From positions 62,001 to 126,000 of the forward strand of contig DATEUJ010000162.1 in assembly GCA_035283185.1 (NCBI GenBank): a stretch of 64,000 nucleotides of DNA. Direction: 5' to 3'. Of this stretch, positions 1-8,419 are shown in pieces (position 1 is the first letter of the stretch; every line of letters starts with the position of its first letter). Origin of the DNA: DASSFZ01 sp035283185 (GTDB taxonomy: Bacteria > Chloroflexota > Anaerolineae > Fen-1058). A model generated the notes under the pieces. It saw only the letters and a program-made list of their open reading frames with translations, was not told where the DNA came from and did not search any database. The translations under genes and the position numbers were made by a program.

Positions 1-738
1 CTTCTTGACGCTCTCGGCCATCGGCTTAATCCGGCCGTTTCGATCGATGTTGACCAGCGCCAGCAGCCTGGCTCCCGCGTCGATCTGCGCCAGCATATCC
101 GGCGGCTCGAGGACAGGCACAGGCTGGGCCGGGTTCTGCGCGCGCCGAAACTCGGCCCGCAGACGCCCCCCGCTGGCGAACTGGACGAACTCGACGAGCT
201 TCGACCCGAGCGTCGTCTGGGCCGGGTCGGCGAGGATGTCGTCGCCGTCGCCGGTCGGGAGATTCACGAACTGCTGCAAACCCTCCTGAACGCCCAACCC
301 CAGCAGGCTGATCACGCTCAGTTGTCCGCACAGGTTGAAGTGCGCATTCGGGAAGCGGCTGCCGAGCATCTTCTTCAAGTTGAGATACTGCGCCGCCGCC
401 GCGCCCTGCACGCCGAATGCCCGCCACGCGCCGGATACGCCGCTCCCGGCGTCGCCAGGCAGAATCGGGTGCTCGGCTGCGCGCCCTTCCTGCGAGAGGC
501 CACCGAAGAAGAGCGCCGTCGCCTCGGCCAGCGCCTCGAGAGGCCACCTGGCGCGAGTGGGCGACGCGTTGAGCCAGTCCACCCACGCCTGATGCTCCTC
601 GTCGAAGACGGCCTGCCGATCCTCCTCCGGCAGCGCCCTCCATCTCGGCGCGGCGATCCACGGCGGCCGCGTGCGCGTGCGAAGCCATTCGGGCAAAGCC
701 GGGCTGAGCGCCTGTACGTCGATTGAGTCGTTAGACAT
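1..738 (-). CDS. Partial papain/C39-like cysteine peptidase-like protein
   Basis: The frame is open from an ATG at 738 (N-terminus MSNDSIDVQALSP) to the window edge, so the C-terminus is missing and 246 codons are visible. A good ribosome site (AGGGAGG) precedes the ATG. A segment near residue 130 reads FNLCGQLSVISLLGL, which resembles the active-site Cys helix of C39/papain-like peptidases (usually CGPxS or CGQxS) preceded by Asn. A histidine motif would be expected further downstream but lies outside or is not evident. The protein has no signal peptide, so it is probably cytoplasmic. The assignment to the papain-like fold rests on this one motif; otherwise it is an unrecognised protein. Confidence 0.5.
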   Translation of the reverse strand, partial: MSNDSIDVQALSPALPEWLRTRTRPPWIAAPRWRALPEEDRQAVFDEEHQAWVDWLNASPTRARWPLEALAEATALFFGGLSQEGRAAEHPILPGDAGSGVSGAWRAFGVQGAAAAQYLNLKKMLGSRFPNAHFNLCGQLSVISLLGLGVQEGLQQFVNLPTGDGDDILADPAQTTLGSKLVEFVQFASGGRLRAEFRRAQNPAQPVPVLEPPDMLAQIDAGARLLALVNIDRNGRIKPMAESVKK

Positions 739-851
739 GTTGGCCTCCCTTCGAGCAGACTTTTACACCATGGACGCTTCGCGCACGGATGCCACGGATG
801 GCCGCCCCTCCATATCTGTGTAATCCGTGTCATCCGTGGTTAGACGGTCTG
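739..851. repeat. Intergenic imperfect hairpin repeat
   Basis: The spacer between the left-edge gene and the membrane-protein gene carries repeats of the type ATCCGTGTCATCCGTGG and GATGCCACGGATGG that can pair with each other. Similar hairpins built from short repeated words recur in other spacers of this window (for example 15441-15540). No gene is seen. Confidence 0.4.
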
Positions 852-2225
852 CTAATGCGGCGGCGTAGCCGTCACGACGAAGAACACGATGAACACCAAG
901 GTGCCGGCGAAAAGCGCGGGCGACACGAAACGCATTCGCGCGTCGGGTTGCTCCGCCGCTTCCAAATGCTTGTTTTCGCTCGCGAGGGTGTTACCCAGCG
1001 CCTGGCCGATCCAACTGCCGCCTGCGCCAATCAACACGCACGCGACGACGACCGGCGCGATGTTGGCCCATCCGATCTGCGGGTGCGCGAACACGCGGTT
1101 GATGACCGGGATCGAGACCAGCAGCAAGCCGATCGTCGCGGCTATCCCGTTCAAGAAGGCCGGCGACGAAGATCGGCCTGTCCTGAGACGATAGGCGTAC
1201 CACACGTCGAGCGCGATCAGCGGCGGCAGCACCGGCAGCCACGAGTCAATCGTGATGGCGTGATAGTTGAAGAGCTGGATCAGACCGAAGCGGATGAGCA
1301 GCGTCAAGACGCCGGTCGCCGTGGCCGCCCCCGCACGGCGCAAGGCGTGATTGGCGAACGTGCCCACGAAGGCAGCCAGCGCCACGTAGATCGCGGGCAG
1401 CAGCCAATCCGGCCGCGCGCGAATCGTCGCATTCGCATTTTCCCAATCGGTCGCCAGCACCTGGAGTTGCAGGTTGAGAGCAAAAGCGCAGGCGATCGGC
1501 GCCAGCGCCTCCGGCGCTGCCATGCGCCAGATCGCGCCCCACGCGCGTGGCGCGAGCGTGGAAAGCTGCACGGCGGCGGCCAGCAGCGTCACGATCGACA
1601 CGTTGAACAGCAGGACGATGTGCGGCAGGCTCCACGCCGAGATGTCTGCGCCGTAAATCGTGTGCCAGATCGGATCAGCCGGCACGAGGAACATCAGCAG
1701 CGCGCCGGCCAGCGTCATGAAGCCCAGGGCCGGATCGGCGCGGAAGCGCTGCTGCCACGTGCCTTCGCCGCTGACGATGAGCCGGAACACGTACACCAGC
1801 GCCAGCACGGAAGGGATGAGCAGGCTCGCATAAATGAGCAGATGCGGGCGCCACAACAGGTCCGGCCCGAACGGAAAGCCAAACGAGCGATGCCACACTT
1901 CGTCCCAGAAGCCACCGACGACCAGGCACATGCCGCTGATCAGAAGCAGCACGGCGAACAAGCGGCGCTGCGCGAACGAGAGCACCGACGTCTTGGGCGC
2001 TTCGACGCCGGCCGGCAGCGGCTTGACGAGCAGATACCAAGCCGCGAAACCGAAGGCAAGCAGCGCGCCGATCAGAATCGCTACGCCGATGCCGAAAGCC
2101 AGCGTCTCGCCGGTCGGCACGCCGCCCCACACGGTGAGCCACACGAATACGATCACCGCCGCGACGGCGATGGCGGGCGCTGTGAGCCGGCTGCGTGCGG
2201 AAGGTTGAGATGTTTGACTGACCAA
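852..2225 (-). CDS. Polytopic membrane protein of unknown function
   Basis: The 457-residue product is strongly hydrophobic with about eleven or twelve predicted membrane segments, the first just after a short basic N-terminus (SQPSARSRLTAPAIAV). I place the start at a TTG at 2225, because GGAGGA lies just upstream and the sequence before it (to 2366) is not membrane-protein-like. A conserved-looking loop in the middle contains WDEVWHRSFGFPFGPD, with clustered His, Asp and Trp that could bind a metal or cofactor. I do not recognise the family. It is transcribed alone, divergent from the hicB remnant at 2359. Confidence 0.65.
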   Translation of the reverse strand: MVSQTSQPSARSRLTAPAIAVAAVIVFVWLTVWGGVPTGETLAFGIGVAILIGALLAFGFAAWYLLVKPLPAGVEAPKTSVLSFAQRRLFAVLLLISGMCLVVGGFWDEVWHRSFGFPFGPDLLWRPHLLIYASLLIPSVLALVYVFRLIVSGEGTWQQRFRADPALGFMTLAGALLMFLVPADPIWHTIYGADISAWSLPHIVLLFNVSIVTLLAAAVQLSTLAPRAWGAIWRMAAPEALAPIACAFALNLQLQVLATDWENANATIRARPDWLLPAIYVALAAFVGTFANHALRRAGAATATGVLTLLIRFGLIQLFNYHAITIDSWLPVLPPLIALDVWYAYRLRTGRSSSPAFLNGIAATIGLLLVSIPVINRVFAHPQIGWANIAPVVVACVLIGAGGSWIGQALGNTLASENKHLEAAEQPDARMRFVSPALFAGTLVFIVFFVVTATPPH

Positions 2226-2358
2226 GCCACTCCTCCGGTTGAGTTCTTCTGCCCCAATTATCCCACAATGTGCTTGCTCGCCCAAGTTGTCGCGCCCCGT
2301 TCCGCGTTGACCCGCCCGATCAAGAATGGTATGATTTGTACACAGGGAGGACGTGCTG

Positions 2359-2654
2359 ATGACCACCTACCAGATTACGCTTGAAATCGAGCAATTAAAG
2401 GAAGGTCCCTATTTGGGTACCAGTCCAGACTTGCCGGGGTTGATCGTGCAGGCCAGCTCGCCCGAAGAAGTGATCGCGCTTGCGCCGGACATCGCTCGCG
2501 ACTTGATTGAAGTGATGCTGGAAATTGGACGAATCCCCGCACGCATCTTTCCGCTGTTATTCCCCATCATCCTGGCGACATCCCGAAAGGCACGCTGAGC
2601 GCCATACTGAAGCAACTGGGCATCAGCCGCGACGAGCTTGACTCGGTGAGATAG
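2359..2654 (+). pseudogene. hicB 5' part joined out of frame to a hicA 3' part
   Basis: From an ATG at 2359 (GGGAGG 8 nt upstream) about 55 codons match the HicB antitoxin N-terminal domain: TTYQITLEIEQLKEG, then SPDLPGLIVQASSPEEVI. The frame then runs into unrelated sequence and stops at 2598. In a different frame, from about 2541 to the TAG at 2654, the DNA reads HPGDIPKGTLSAILKQLGIS, the typical C-terminus of the HicA mRNA interferase. The most economical explanation is a deletion that removed the end of hicB and the start of hicA from a hicB-hicA operon. HicB normally neutralises HicA by direct binding; neither protein can be complete here. A second scar of the same kind lies at 37695-37904. 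Confidence 0.7.
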
Positions 2655-2668
2655 TGGGAGAAACGGAC

Positions 2669-3100
2669 ATGAATATCAAGCCGATCAAGACCAAAGCCGA
2701 CTATCGCGCCGCGCTGGCGGAAATCGTTCGCCTGTTCGGTGCTGCACCCGGCACGCCGGAAGGCGACCGCCTGGACGTGTTGACGACGCTCGTCGAAGCC
2801 TACGAGGCGCAACACGAGCCGATTCCAGTGCCTGATCCAATCGAAGCAATTTTGTATACTATGGAAAGCCGCGGCCTGTCGCGCCGTGACCTGGAACCGT
2901 ACCTCGGCAGTCGCGCCCGCGTATCGGAAGTTCTCAATCGCAGACGGCCACTGTCAATCGAAATGATCCGCAGACTGCACACCGGGCTTGGCATTCCGGC
3001 AGAAGTGCTGATACGCGCGTACCCTAACGCTTCCAGGCGGCTACGCCGCACACCTCAGCCGGCCCACACGGCTCATGGCGGATACCTCATAGTCCCGTAG
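2669..3100 (+). CDS. HigA-like helix-turn-helix antitoxin
   Basis: The 143-residue protein starts at ATG 2669 (GGGAG upstream). Its first half (KTKADYRAALAEIVRLF) and its helix-turn-helix (LEPYLGSRARVSEVLNRRRP, about residues 78-97) match HigA-type antitoxins that also repress their own operon. The usual family ends soon after the IPAEVLIRAY segment; here about 25 residues with many Arg and Pro follow, so the natural stop codon was probably lost or the 3' end replaced. No HigB toxin gene is directly upstream; instead the hicBA scar ends 15 nt before it. It may be an orphan antitoxin. Confidence 0.75.
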   Translation: MNIKPIKTKADYRAALAEIVRLFGAAPGTPEGDRLDVLTTLVEAYEAQHEPIPVPDPIEAILYTMESRGLSRRDLEPYLGSRARVSEVLNRRRPLSIEMIRRLHTGLGIPAEVLIRAYPNASRRLRRTPQPAHTAHGGYLIVP

Positions 3101-3119
3101 ACCCGGACGGGAGTCCGCG

Positions 3120-3240
3120 ACCGTTGGACCAGTTCGAGCGCGCGATGAAACGACCGCGCTCATGCCAAGTGGCACGCTTCGCACCGCCGCCCGCAAGAGC
3201 GACTTACCTGCTTCGTCAGCCTCACAATGCACGTGTCCTA
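3120..3240 (-). pseudogene. Remnant of ComM (Mg-chelatase-like) C-terminal region
   Basis: On the minus strand the DNA reads EADEAGKSLLRAA, followed by a weak match to the MSARSFHRVLKLART region. The longer ComM fragment at 62327-62881 has EVGEAGKSLMRAAMQQLDMS at the same place, and stretches of DNA are nearly identical between the two. There is no start codon or complete domain, so this is a decayed duplicate. It sits between two HigA-type antitoxin genes. Confidence 0.6.
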
Positions 3241-3254
3241 TCGGAAGCGGCATC

Positions 3255-3283
3255 TTGACAGGCTATAACTTATAGGCTATAAT
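3255..3283 (+). promoter_or_regulatory. Consensus sigma70 promoter, leaderless start
   Basis: TTGACA (3255-3260) and TATAAT (3278-3283) are separated by exactly 17 nt. The in-frame ATG at 3291 lies only 7 nt beyond the -10 box, so transcription should begin at or next to the start codon and give a leaderless mRNA for the toxin gene. Confidence 0.75.
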
Positions 3284-3290
3284 GCTCGCA

Positions 3291-3712
3291 ATGACTCAAT
3301 CCGAGTCGTGGCGCGCCGAATTCTACCAGGACGAACGCGGCAGGCAGCCCGTCAAAGAATGGCTGCTCACGTTGGAGGCAAAGATCGCGCCCGTGTGCGT
3401 CGGGCAATTCGACTCTTGGAAACCTACGGCACGCAGTTAACGATGCCGTATGCCCGTCACTTGCGCGGCAAACTGTGGGAACTGCGAATCGCCGTAAGGC
3501 GGCAGGACTATCGCGTGTTATACGCGGCAATCGTTGGGCGGCGCTTCATCTTGCTCCACGCTTTCAGCAAACAGACGGCCAAGACGCCTGCGAGCGAATT
3601 AGAAACAGCCGAGCGCCGGTGGGCCGACTATCTGGCGAGAAGCGAAGAAAGGGATAGATATGGCAAGCAAGCCAAAGCGGACAAAGCGGTATGCGCCCAG
3701 CGTGCCGATTGA
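3291..3712 (+). pseudogene. HigB/Gp49-like RelE-family toxin with a frameshift
   Basis: The frame from ATG 3291 gives WRAEFYQDERGRQPVKEWLL, the standard N-terminus of phage-derived Gp49/HigB toxins. At about 3372-3385 the homology moves to another frame, which continues with RRAIRLLETYGTQLTMPYAR, then HLRGKLWELRI and a RRFILLHAF segment. The whole family length is therefore present but split by a one-base loss. These toxins are ribosome-dependent mRNA endonucleases. The 3' end overlaps the antitoxin gene by 53 nt, as is common for higBA. Unless ribosomes slip, the toxin is inactive while its antitoxin is intact. Confidence 0.75.
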
Positions 3713-4016
3713 GCCGTTCTTTCAAGAGCAAATGCGCGACCCCGAATTTCGGCGCGCCTATGAAGAGCTCGAACCCGAATTCGAGTTGGTGCGCCAACTG
3801 ATTGATCTACGGATCAAGCGCGGGGTGAGTCAGACCGAGCTCGCCCGGCGTATGGGCGTGAAGCAGCCCAGCATCGCGCGCCTGGAAGGGCGCGGCAAGA
3901 CGACAGACCTGAATTTTTTGGGGCGAGTCGCAAGGGCACTGGACGCGCGGCTAGAAGTGAGGCTTGTCCCCCGTGAGGCGAGCGGCAAGCCGACACGCCA
4001 GAAGCGCATGACCTAA
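3660..4016 (+). CDS. higA: HigA-type XRE antitoxin
   Basis: The 118-residue protein has an XRE helix-turn-helix at about residues 52-78 (GVSQTELARRMGVKQPSIAR) and follows the HigB-like toxin gene with overlap. The segment before it, FRRAYEELEPEFELVRQLI, is typical of antitoxins of HigB/RelE-like toxins, which usually bind the toxin through one half and the operator through the other. The likely role is neutralisation of the upstream toxin and autorepression from the 3255-3283 promoter. Because the toxin gene is frameshifted, this antitoxin may persist alone. Confidence 0.85.
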   Translation: MASKPKRTKRYAPSVPIEPFFQEQMRDPEFRRAYEELEPEFELVRQLIDLRIKRGVSQTELARRMGVKQPSIARLEGRGKTTDLNFLGRVARALDARLEVRLVPREASGKPTRQKRMT

Positions 4017-4085
4017 AGTTGACAAGTGCCTTTCAAGGTCCAGTTCTGGCCGTGTCTTCAGGTTGGACATGGTCAAAGGGGTTAT

Positions 4086-4322
4086 CCAGTGCTCGCCAAA
4101 CCGCGTCCTCGCGGTTGGCCGCCCGCGTCCTCGCGGGCGGTGAGCCACCTGACACACTGATTTCCCTGGGAGCAGTTTCCGCCTCCGAATTGGCAAGTAT
4201 TCCGCATGCGATTTCGCTAGTTTTGCCCGGATTCCGGCTCGAACCGCAACGCAGGCCGAGTGGAATACTTGCCAGCCCAGAATGGCCGGGGGAAATCGGT
4301 GTGACATGTTTTGCGTGCACAC
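4086..4322. mobile_element. MITE-1 copy 1, interrupted by MITE-2
   Basis: The core from 4086 (CAGTGCTCGCCAAACCGCG) through two strong palindromes (AACCGCG..CGCGGTT and CCGCCCGCG..CGCGGGCGG) to the terminal GCGTGCACAC at 4322 matches the copies at 36217-36328 and 51618-51729. The element is split at a TGACA by the 147-bp insert at 4155-4301. Its left terminal repeat has diverged. The right end abuts the vapC remnant exactly at 4323, so this copy interrupted that toxin gene. There is no transposase gene. Confidence 0.75.
4155..4301. mobile_element. MITE-2 (147 bp) nested in MITE-1
   Basis: The ends are inverted repeats, CACTGATTTCCC and GGGAAATCGGTG (11 of 12 pair), and a perfect internal inverted pair GGCAAGTATTCC / GGAATACTTGCC lies inside. 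A 5-bp direct repeat TGACA flanks both sides (4150-4154 and 4302-4306), the expected target-site duplication. Removing the insert and one TGACA restores the MITE-1 right end. It carries no coding capacity, so it would have to be mobilised in trans. Confidence 0.8.
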
Positions 4323-4402
4323 GCCAGTTGGATGGCATCGTAGGCCTTCAGCGGATGCCTCTGTGTCAGTCGCGCCGCCGCATGATAATCCGATGAGAGC
4401 AT
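4323..4402 (-). pseudogene. vapC (PIN toxin) internal fragment
   Basis: Minus-strand translation gives DYHAAARLTQRHPLKAYDAI followed by QLA, the highly conserved fourth-helix region of PIN-domain RNases that carries one of the metal-binding Asp residues. The N-terminal hundred or so residues are missing and the downstream part is cut off by the MITE-1 end at 4322. It lies directly after an antitoxin gene in the order antitoxin-toxin, so a vapBC operon has lost its toxin. Confidence 0.65.
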
Positions 4403-4415
4403 CGGAATTGTCTCC

Positions 4416-4721
4416 TCAGCGACGGTTCTCAAGGATGATGTCGCTGGCGAGCGGGCCGGCAGGCACATGATCCAGTTCGTGCCGGATGGCCTGACGCTCG
4501 TCCTCGCTCATAGCCTCCCATTCCGAGGCCAGACTTGCTTCTTCAAGCATCGGTTCGCGTACCAGTCCTTCAGCCTTCAGCCACTCCGTCAGCGCGGCGC
4601 GATCGGCCTCGCCAGCAGCAGGTATTGCCACCGGCCGCGCCCCGATCAGCCGGCGCAAGTTGGATTCTAAGCGATCGATGCGCTTCTTCAACTCCAGCAC
4701 TTCGCGTTCAAGTGTCGTCAT
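4416..4721 (-). CDS. Probable VapB-like antitoxin, orphaned
   Basis: The 101-residue protein begins MTTLEREVLELKKRIDRLES, a heptad-like helix suggesting a coiled coil or dimerisation segment, and ends with a charged region (DIILENRR) of the kind seen just before PIN toxins. A -10 box TATAAT (4729-4734, minus strand) lies 7 nt from the ATG, so the mRNA is probably leaderless. Directly downstream is the vapC fragment at 4323-4402. I infer it is the antitoxin of that lost toxin; the family itself is not one I can name. Confidence 0.6.
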   Translation of the reverse strand: MTTLEREVLELKKRIDRLESNLRRLIGARPVAIPAAGEADRAALTEWLKAEGLVREPMLEEASLASEWEAMSEDERQAIRHELDHVPAGPLASDIILENRR

Positions 4722-4784
4722 GTTTGGGATTATACACCTCATCGCGGTCTCTGATGCCCGACCATTCCGAGCTGAGCGCAACAG

Positions 4785-4813
4785 TTGACCCTCTCCTGCA
4801 TTCACTCTATACT
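4785..4813 (+). promoter_or_regulatory. Sigma70 promoter of the restriction-modification gene
   Basis: TTGACC (4785-4790) and TATACT (4808-4813) are spaced by 17 nt. The ATG at 4823 is 9 nt beyond the -10 box and no Shine-Dalgarno sequence is present, which points to a leaderless or near-leaderless transcript. Confidence 0.65.
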
Positions 4814-4822
4814 TGCCTCACT

Positions 4823-7800
4823 ATGCCGCAGGTTACCGAATGGGAATTTACCGGCGACATTGCTTCTCGCCTCAATCACCTGTTGGCCTCGCGCCCCGAC
4901 CTGCCGTTCGTAGAGGCGCGCGTCGAGATGCGACAGGTTGGCCGAACCAAGCGCCGCGACCTGACGCTGTTGGGCAAAGACGGTCGGCCCGTGCTCACGG
5001 GCGAGGTGAAGATGCCCGACCGGCCCGATGGCCGCTCGCCGTACCAGCAAGGCGTCGTCGAAGACGCGCACCGCAAGGCGAACGCTGTCGGCGTGGAGTA
5101 CAACTTCACCTGGAACGTCAACGACTTCGTCCTGTGGAAGACGTTTGAGCGCGGCAAGCCCATCACCGATCGCAGCCTCGCGCATTGGGACGTGCTGCCC
5201 TCGCCCATTCACGCGGGTGACGAGGTCACACACCCTCGTGTGCAAGCGCAGATTGACGAATTCCTCCTGGCCTTCCTCGAGCAGTTTGCCGGAATGCTCT
5301 CCGGCGAGCGACCCATGGCGTGGCTGGTGCTCGACGCGAAATTCATCGCCATCTACGAGTCCAGCCTCAAGTCGCCGGTGCGCCTGACGCTCGACGCGCT
5401 CAGCCGGCGCTATCTGAGCGATCCGCGCTTCACAGCCAGCCTCGACAAATGGATGAAGGGTCAGGACTGGATTCCATCGAAGGACGAGGCGGTCGTGCGC
5501 GAGAACCTCGAGCGGGCAGCCAAATTCAGTTGCTACGACGTTGCCAACAAGATCGTCTTCTACAAAGCCCTGCGCAAGCGGTTTTCGCGCCTGCGCGCGC
5601 TGAAAATCCCGAAGTCCATTACGACCGGTGGCGACCTGAAGACCCATTTGTTCGACCTCTTCGCCGAGGCCGTGCGCGTGACAAGCGATTACGAAACGGT
5701 GTTTCAAAGCACGTTCGGCGACGAATTACCCTTCCTCAACGATGTGGCCGTGGACAGTTGGCGCGATCTCAGCGAAAACACCGACGGCTTCGATTTCACG
5801 CAGTTGAACCACGAAATCATCGGACTGATCTTCGAGCGTCTGCTGTCGACGGAAGAGCGCCACAAGTACGGGCAGCATTACACGCGCAGCGAAGTGGTGG
5901 ACTTGATCAACGCCTTCTGCATCCGCAAGCCCACGGCGCGCGTCCTGGATCCGGCCTGTGGCGGCGGCACGTTCCTGGTGCGCGCCTACGCGCTCAAGAA
6001 AGCTCTGTCGCAAGGCCAGCTCGCACATCGCGACCTGATTCAACAGTTGTATGGCTTCGACATCTCCGCCTATCCCGTCCACCTGACGACGATCAACCTC
6101 GTGACGCGCGACCTGATCGACGCGGCCAACTACCCACAGGTGGCGCGGCGCGATTTTTTCGACGTCATCCCTCACGACACGCCGTTCCTCATGCCGTTCA
6201 GCGGCCCGGATGCGCCGTCCACGCTTGAGCCGATCGGCAAGGTCGATGCCGTCGTCGGCAATCCGCCCTACGTGCGGCAGGAGAAGATCGGTGAGTATTA
6301 CGGCGCAGACTACAAGCGCAAGCTGCAGGAGCTCGGGCGCAAGGAAGCGCCCGGCGCGAACCTGTCGGGGCGATCCGACTTGCACGTGTATTTCTTCGCG
6401 CACGCGGCGACGTTCCTCGAAAACGGCGGCTACCTCGGTCTGCTCACCAGTTCGGCGTGGCTGGACACGGCCTACGGCTTTCGCCTCCAGAAGTTCCTGC
6501 TCGACCACTTCGAGATCATCGCCATCTTCGAGTCGGCCACAGAGCCGTGGTTCACCGGCGCGCGCGTCACGACCGCCGCGACGATCCTCCGCAAGCAGCC
6601 CGATCCGGCGAAGCGCGCCGCCAACGTCGTGCACTTCGTGAAGATTCGTCGCGAGTTGTCCGAGATGCTGGTCGGCCACGAAGACGACGACGCGCGCCGC
6701 CGCTTCTTCGAGCGATTGCGCGACCACATCGAGCGGCTGACGCAGGACGAAACGACCGACGACTGGCGCGTGCGCTGCATTCAACAGGGCGACCTTTACA
6801 AACTGGGGCAGATGGCGATCGAAGGAGGCGAGGGCGAGGACGACGAGGAGGACGGCGACGGCCCAAAAGCCGTGCGCGAGGCGAGCGGCCAGTATCGCGT
6901 CGGCGAGCCTACCGACAACTACGTTGGCTATAAGTGCGGCATTTTCCTGCGCGCGCCAGACATCTTCTTCAAGCTGCGCGACCGCGCCCGCGAGGCGCTC
7001 GTGCCGCTCGGCGAAATTGCCAATATCAAGCGCGGCGTGACAAGCGGCGCGGACGACTTCTTCTACCCCGTCGACATCACCGACGAGGAATTGAAGCGCC
7101 TGCCGTCGCGCGAGTTCAAGGAGTTATACGGCATCCGCCCGTCGGACACGCAGAAGATTCGCGTGGTGCGCGCCGGAGACGGATCGGCGCACTTGATTGA
7201 GGCGCGGTTCCTTGAGCCGGTCGTGTTCAATCTCATGGAGATTGACAGCGTCAGAATTCGCCCGGCCAATCTCAAGCGCAAAATCCTCATCTGCCCGCAA
7301 TCGAAAGCAGAACTCCGCAAGCAGGGCGCCACGCGCGTCCTCAGTTACATCCGATGGGGCGAGAACGAGGGTTTCCACTTGCGACCCACCTGCGCGAATC
7401 GCAAGCGCTGGTATGACCTGACAGGGGGGAAACGTGGCGCGATGTTCTGGTCAAAGACACAGCAATACCGCCATGTTGTTCCTCTGAATAACCAGCAGTT
7501 GATATGCAACTGTAATCTTTACGATGTGATTCCGGAAGAAGAAGTCGGCGACACGCTTCTGTGCGCGGTCTTGAATTCAACACCAGTGGCCCTCTCGAAG
7601 CAGTTCTTTGGGAGGTTTGCCGGACGTGAAGGCGCGTTGAAAACTGAAATCGTAGACGTGAATATGATGCTCGCTCCTGACCCACGTCGCGCAGATAACA
7701 CCATCGCCAAGCGGCTGCGCGATGCCGTGGCTTCGATGCGACGGCGTGAAGCTTTACCATTGGTAGATGTGGACGCCGAGGGCGACGCGTGGACGGGCGA

Positions 7801-8419
7801 ACTGGCGATGCCCGACCGCCAAGAACTGGACGACGCGGTGCTGGAACTGTTGGGCTTCACGAATCGTCGCGAGCGGGGGGCGCTGCGCGCGGAACTGTAC
7901 GCGGAGATGACCCGCCTGTACCGCGAAATCCGCGCGACTGAGAAGAAGATGCAGAAGTTCCGCGCCGCCGCCGCGCGGCAGGGGCGGCCTTCGCCGGTTT
8001 CCGTCGCCGACGAGGTCTGGGAGAGTTTCGCGCCGAAGCCCGCCGCCAGGACGCTGGCCGACTTCGTGCCCGCCAAAGCCGGACGCGAGACCATTCGCCT
8101 GCCGGCGGGCAAGCCCAAAGCGACCGGCGCGGACATGTTCAATCCTTACTCATTGCAATTCGGCGGGCAGTTCGTCCCGCTTGAATCGCCGGAGCGGGTC
8201 GAATACGCGCTGCGTCTGGCCGAGTCAGGCATCAGCGGTGAGGTTGCCATCCCTACCGACCCTGCCGTGTGCGCTCGCGCCGTGCGCGCGTATGACGAAC
8301 ACGTCGCCGCGCTCAACGATCAGTTCGCAACCGCCGCCGCCGCGTTCACAGCCGACGAGAAGATGCGGGAAAGAATCGTCAGAGAGTTGTGTAAGCGGGC
8401 GACCCTCGCGAAGGGTTAG
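4823..8419 (+). CDS. Type IIG-like fused endonuclease and N6-adenine methyltransferase
   Basis: The 1198-residue protein looks like a single-chain restriction-modification enzyme. Residues 46-63 show a PD-(D/E)XK nuclease core (D46, then E61-V-K63 in TGEVKMPD). A long helical region leads to RHKYGQHYTRSEVVDLI, then methyltransferase motif I DPACGGGTFL (D376) and motif IV NPPYVRQ (N480), which bind S-adenosylmethionine and flip the target adenine. An acidic, disordered stretch near residues 667-690 precedes a C-terminal part that should contain target recognition. I chose ATG 4823 because it follows the promoter and the homology; upstream sequence in frame is not protein-like. No separate specificity subunit, BREX or DISARM gene is nearby, so it is an orphan. 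It overlaps the dnaE2-like gene tail-to-tail by 41 bp. Confidence 0.85.
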   Translation: MPQVTEWEFTGDIASRLNHLLASRPDLPFVEARVEMRQVGRTKRRDLTLLGKDGRPVLTGEVKMPDRPDGRSPYQQGVVEDAHRKANAVGVEYNFTWNVNDFVLWKTFERGKPITDRSLAHWDVLPSPIHAGDEVTHPRVQAQIDEFLLAFLEQFAGMLSGERPMAWLVLDAKFIAIYESSLKSPVRLTLDALSRRYLSDPRFTASLDKWMKGQDWIPSKDEAVVRENLERAAKFSCYDVANKIVFYKALRKRFSRLRALKIPKSITTGGDLKTHLFDLFAEAVRVTSDYETVFQSTFGDELPFLNDVAVDSWRDLSENTDGFDFTQLNHEIIGLIFERLLSTEERHKYGQHYTRSEVVDLINAFCIRKPTARVLDPACGGGTFLVRAYALKKALSQGQLAHRDLIQQLYGFDISAYPVHLTTINLVTRDLIDAANYPQVARRDFFDVIPHDTPFLMPFSGPDAPSTLEPIGKVDAVVGNPPYVRQEKIGEYYGADYKRKLQELGRKEAPGANLSGRSDLHVYFFAHAATFLENGGYLGLLTSSAWLDTAYGFRLQKFLLDHFEIIAIFESATEPWFTGARVTTAATILRKQPDPAKRAANVVHFVKIRRELSEMLVGHEDDDARRRFFERLRDHIERLTQDETTDDWRVRCIQQGDLYKLGQMAIEGGEGEDDEEDGDGPKAVREASGQYRVGEPTDNYVGYKCGIFLRAPDIFFKLRDRAREALVPLGEIANIKRGVTSGADDFFYPVDITDEELKRLPSREFKELYGIRPSDTQKIRVVRAGDGSAHLIEARFLEPVVFNLMEIDSVRIRPANLKRKILICPQSKAELRKQGATRVLSYIRWGENEGFHLRPTCANRKRWYDLTGGKRGAMFWSKTQQYRHVVPLNNQQLICNCNLYDVIPEEEVGDTLLCAVLNSTPVALSKQFFGRFAGREGALKTEIVDVNMMLAPDPRRADNTIAKRLRDAVASMRRREALPLVDVDAEGDAWTGELAMPDRQELDDAVLELLGFTNRRERGALRAELYAEMTRLYREIRATEKKMQKFRAAAARQGRPSPVSVADEVWESFAPKPAARTLADFVPAKAGRETIRLPAGKPKATGADMFNPYSLQFGGQFVPLESPERVEYALRLAESGISGEVAIPTDPAVCARAVRAYDEHVAALNDQFATAAAAFTADEKMRERIVRELCKRATLAKG

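Noticed and set aside
789..2384. Long plus-strand open frame (531 codons) opposite the membrane-protein gene
   Set aside because: It has a composition typical of antisense frames in GC-rich DNA (many Arg, Asp and Gln, no domains), and the minus-strand frame has clear membrane helices.
4823..8419. BREX or DISARM defence island
   Set aside because: Only one methyltransferase-nuclease gene is present; none of the other required genes (brxC, pglZ, drmA and others) are in the window.
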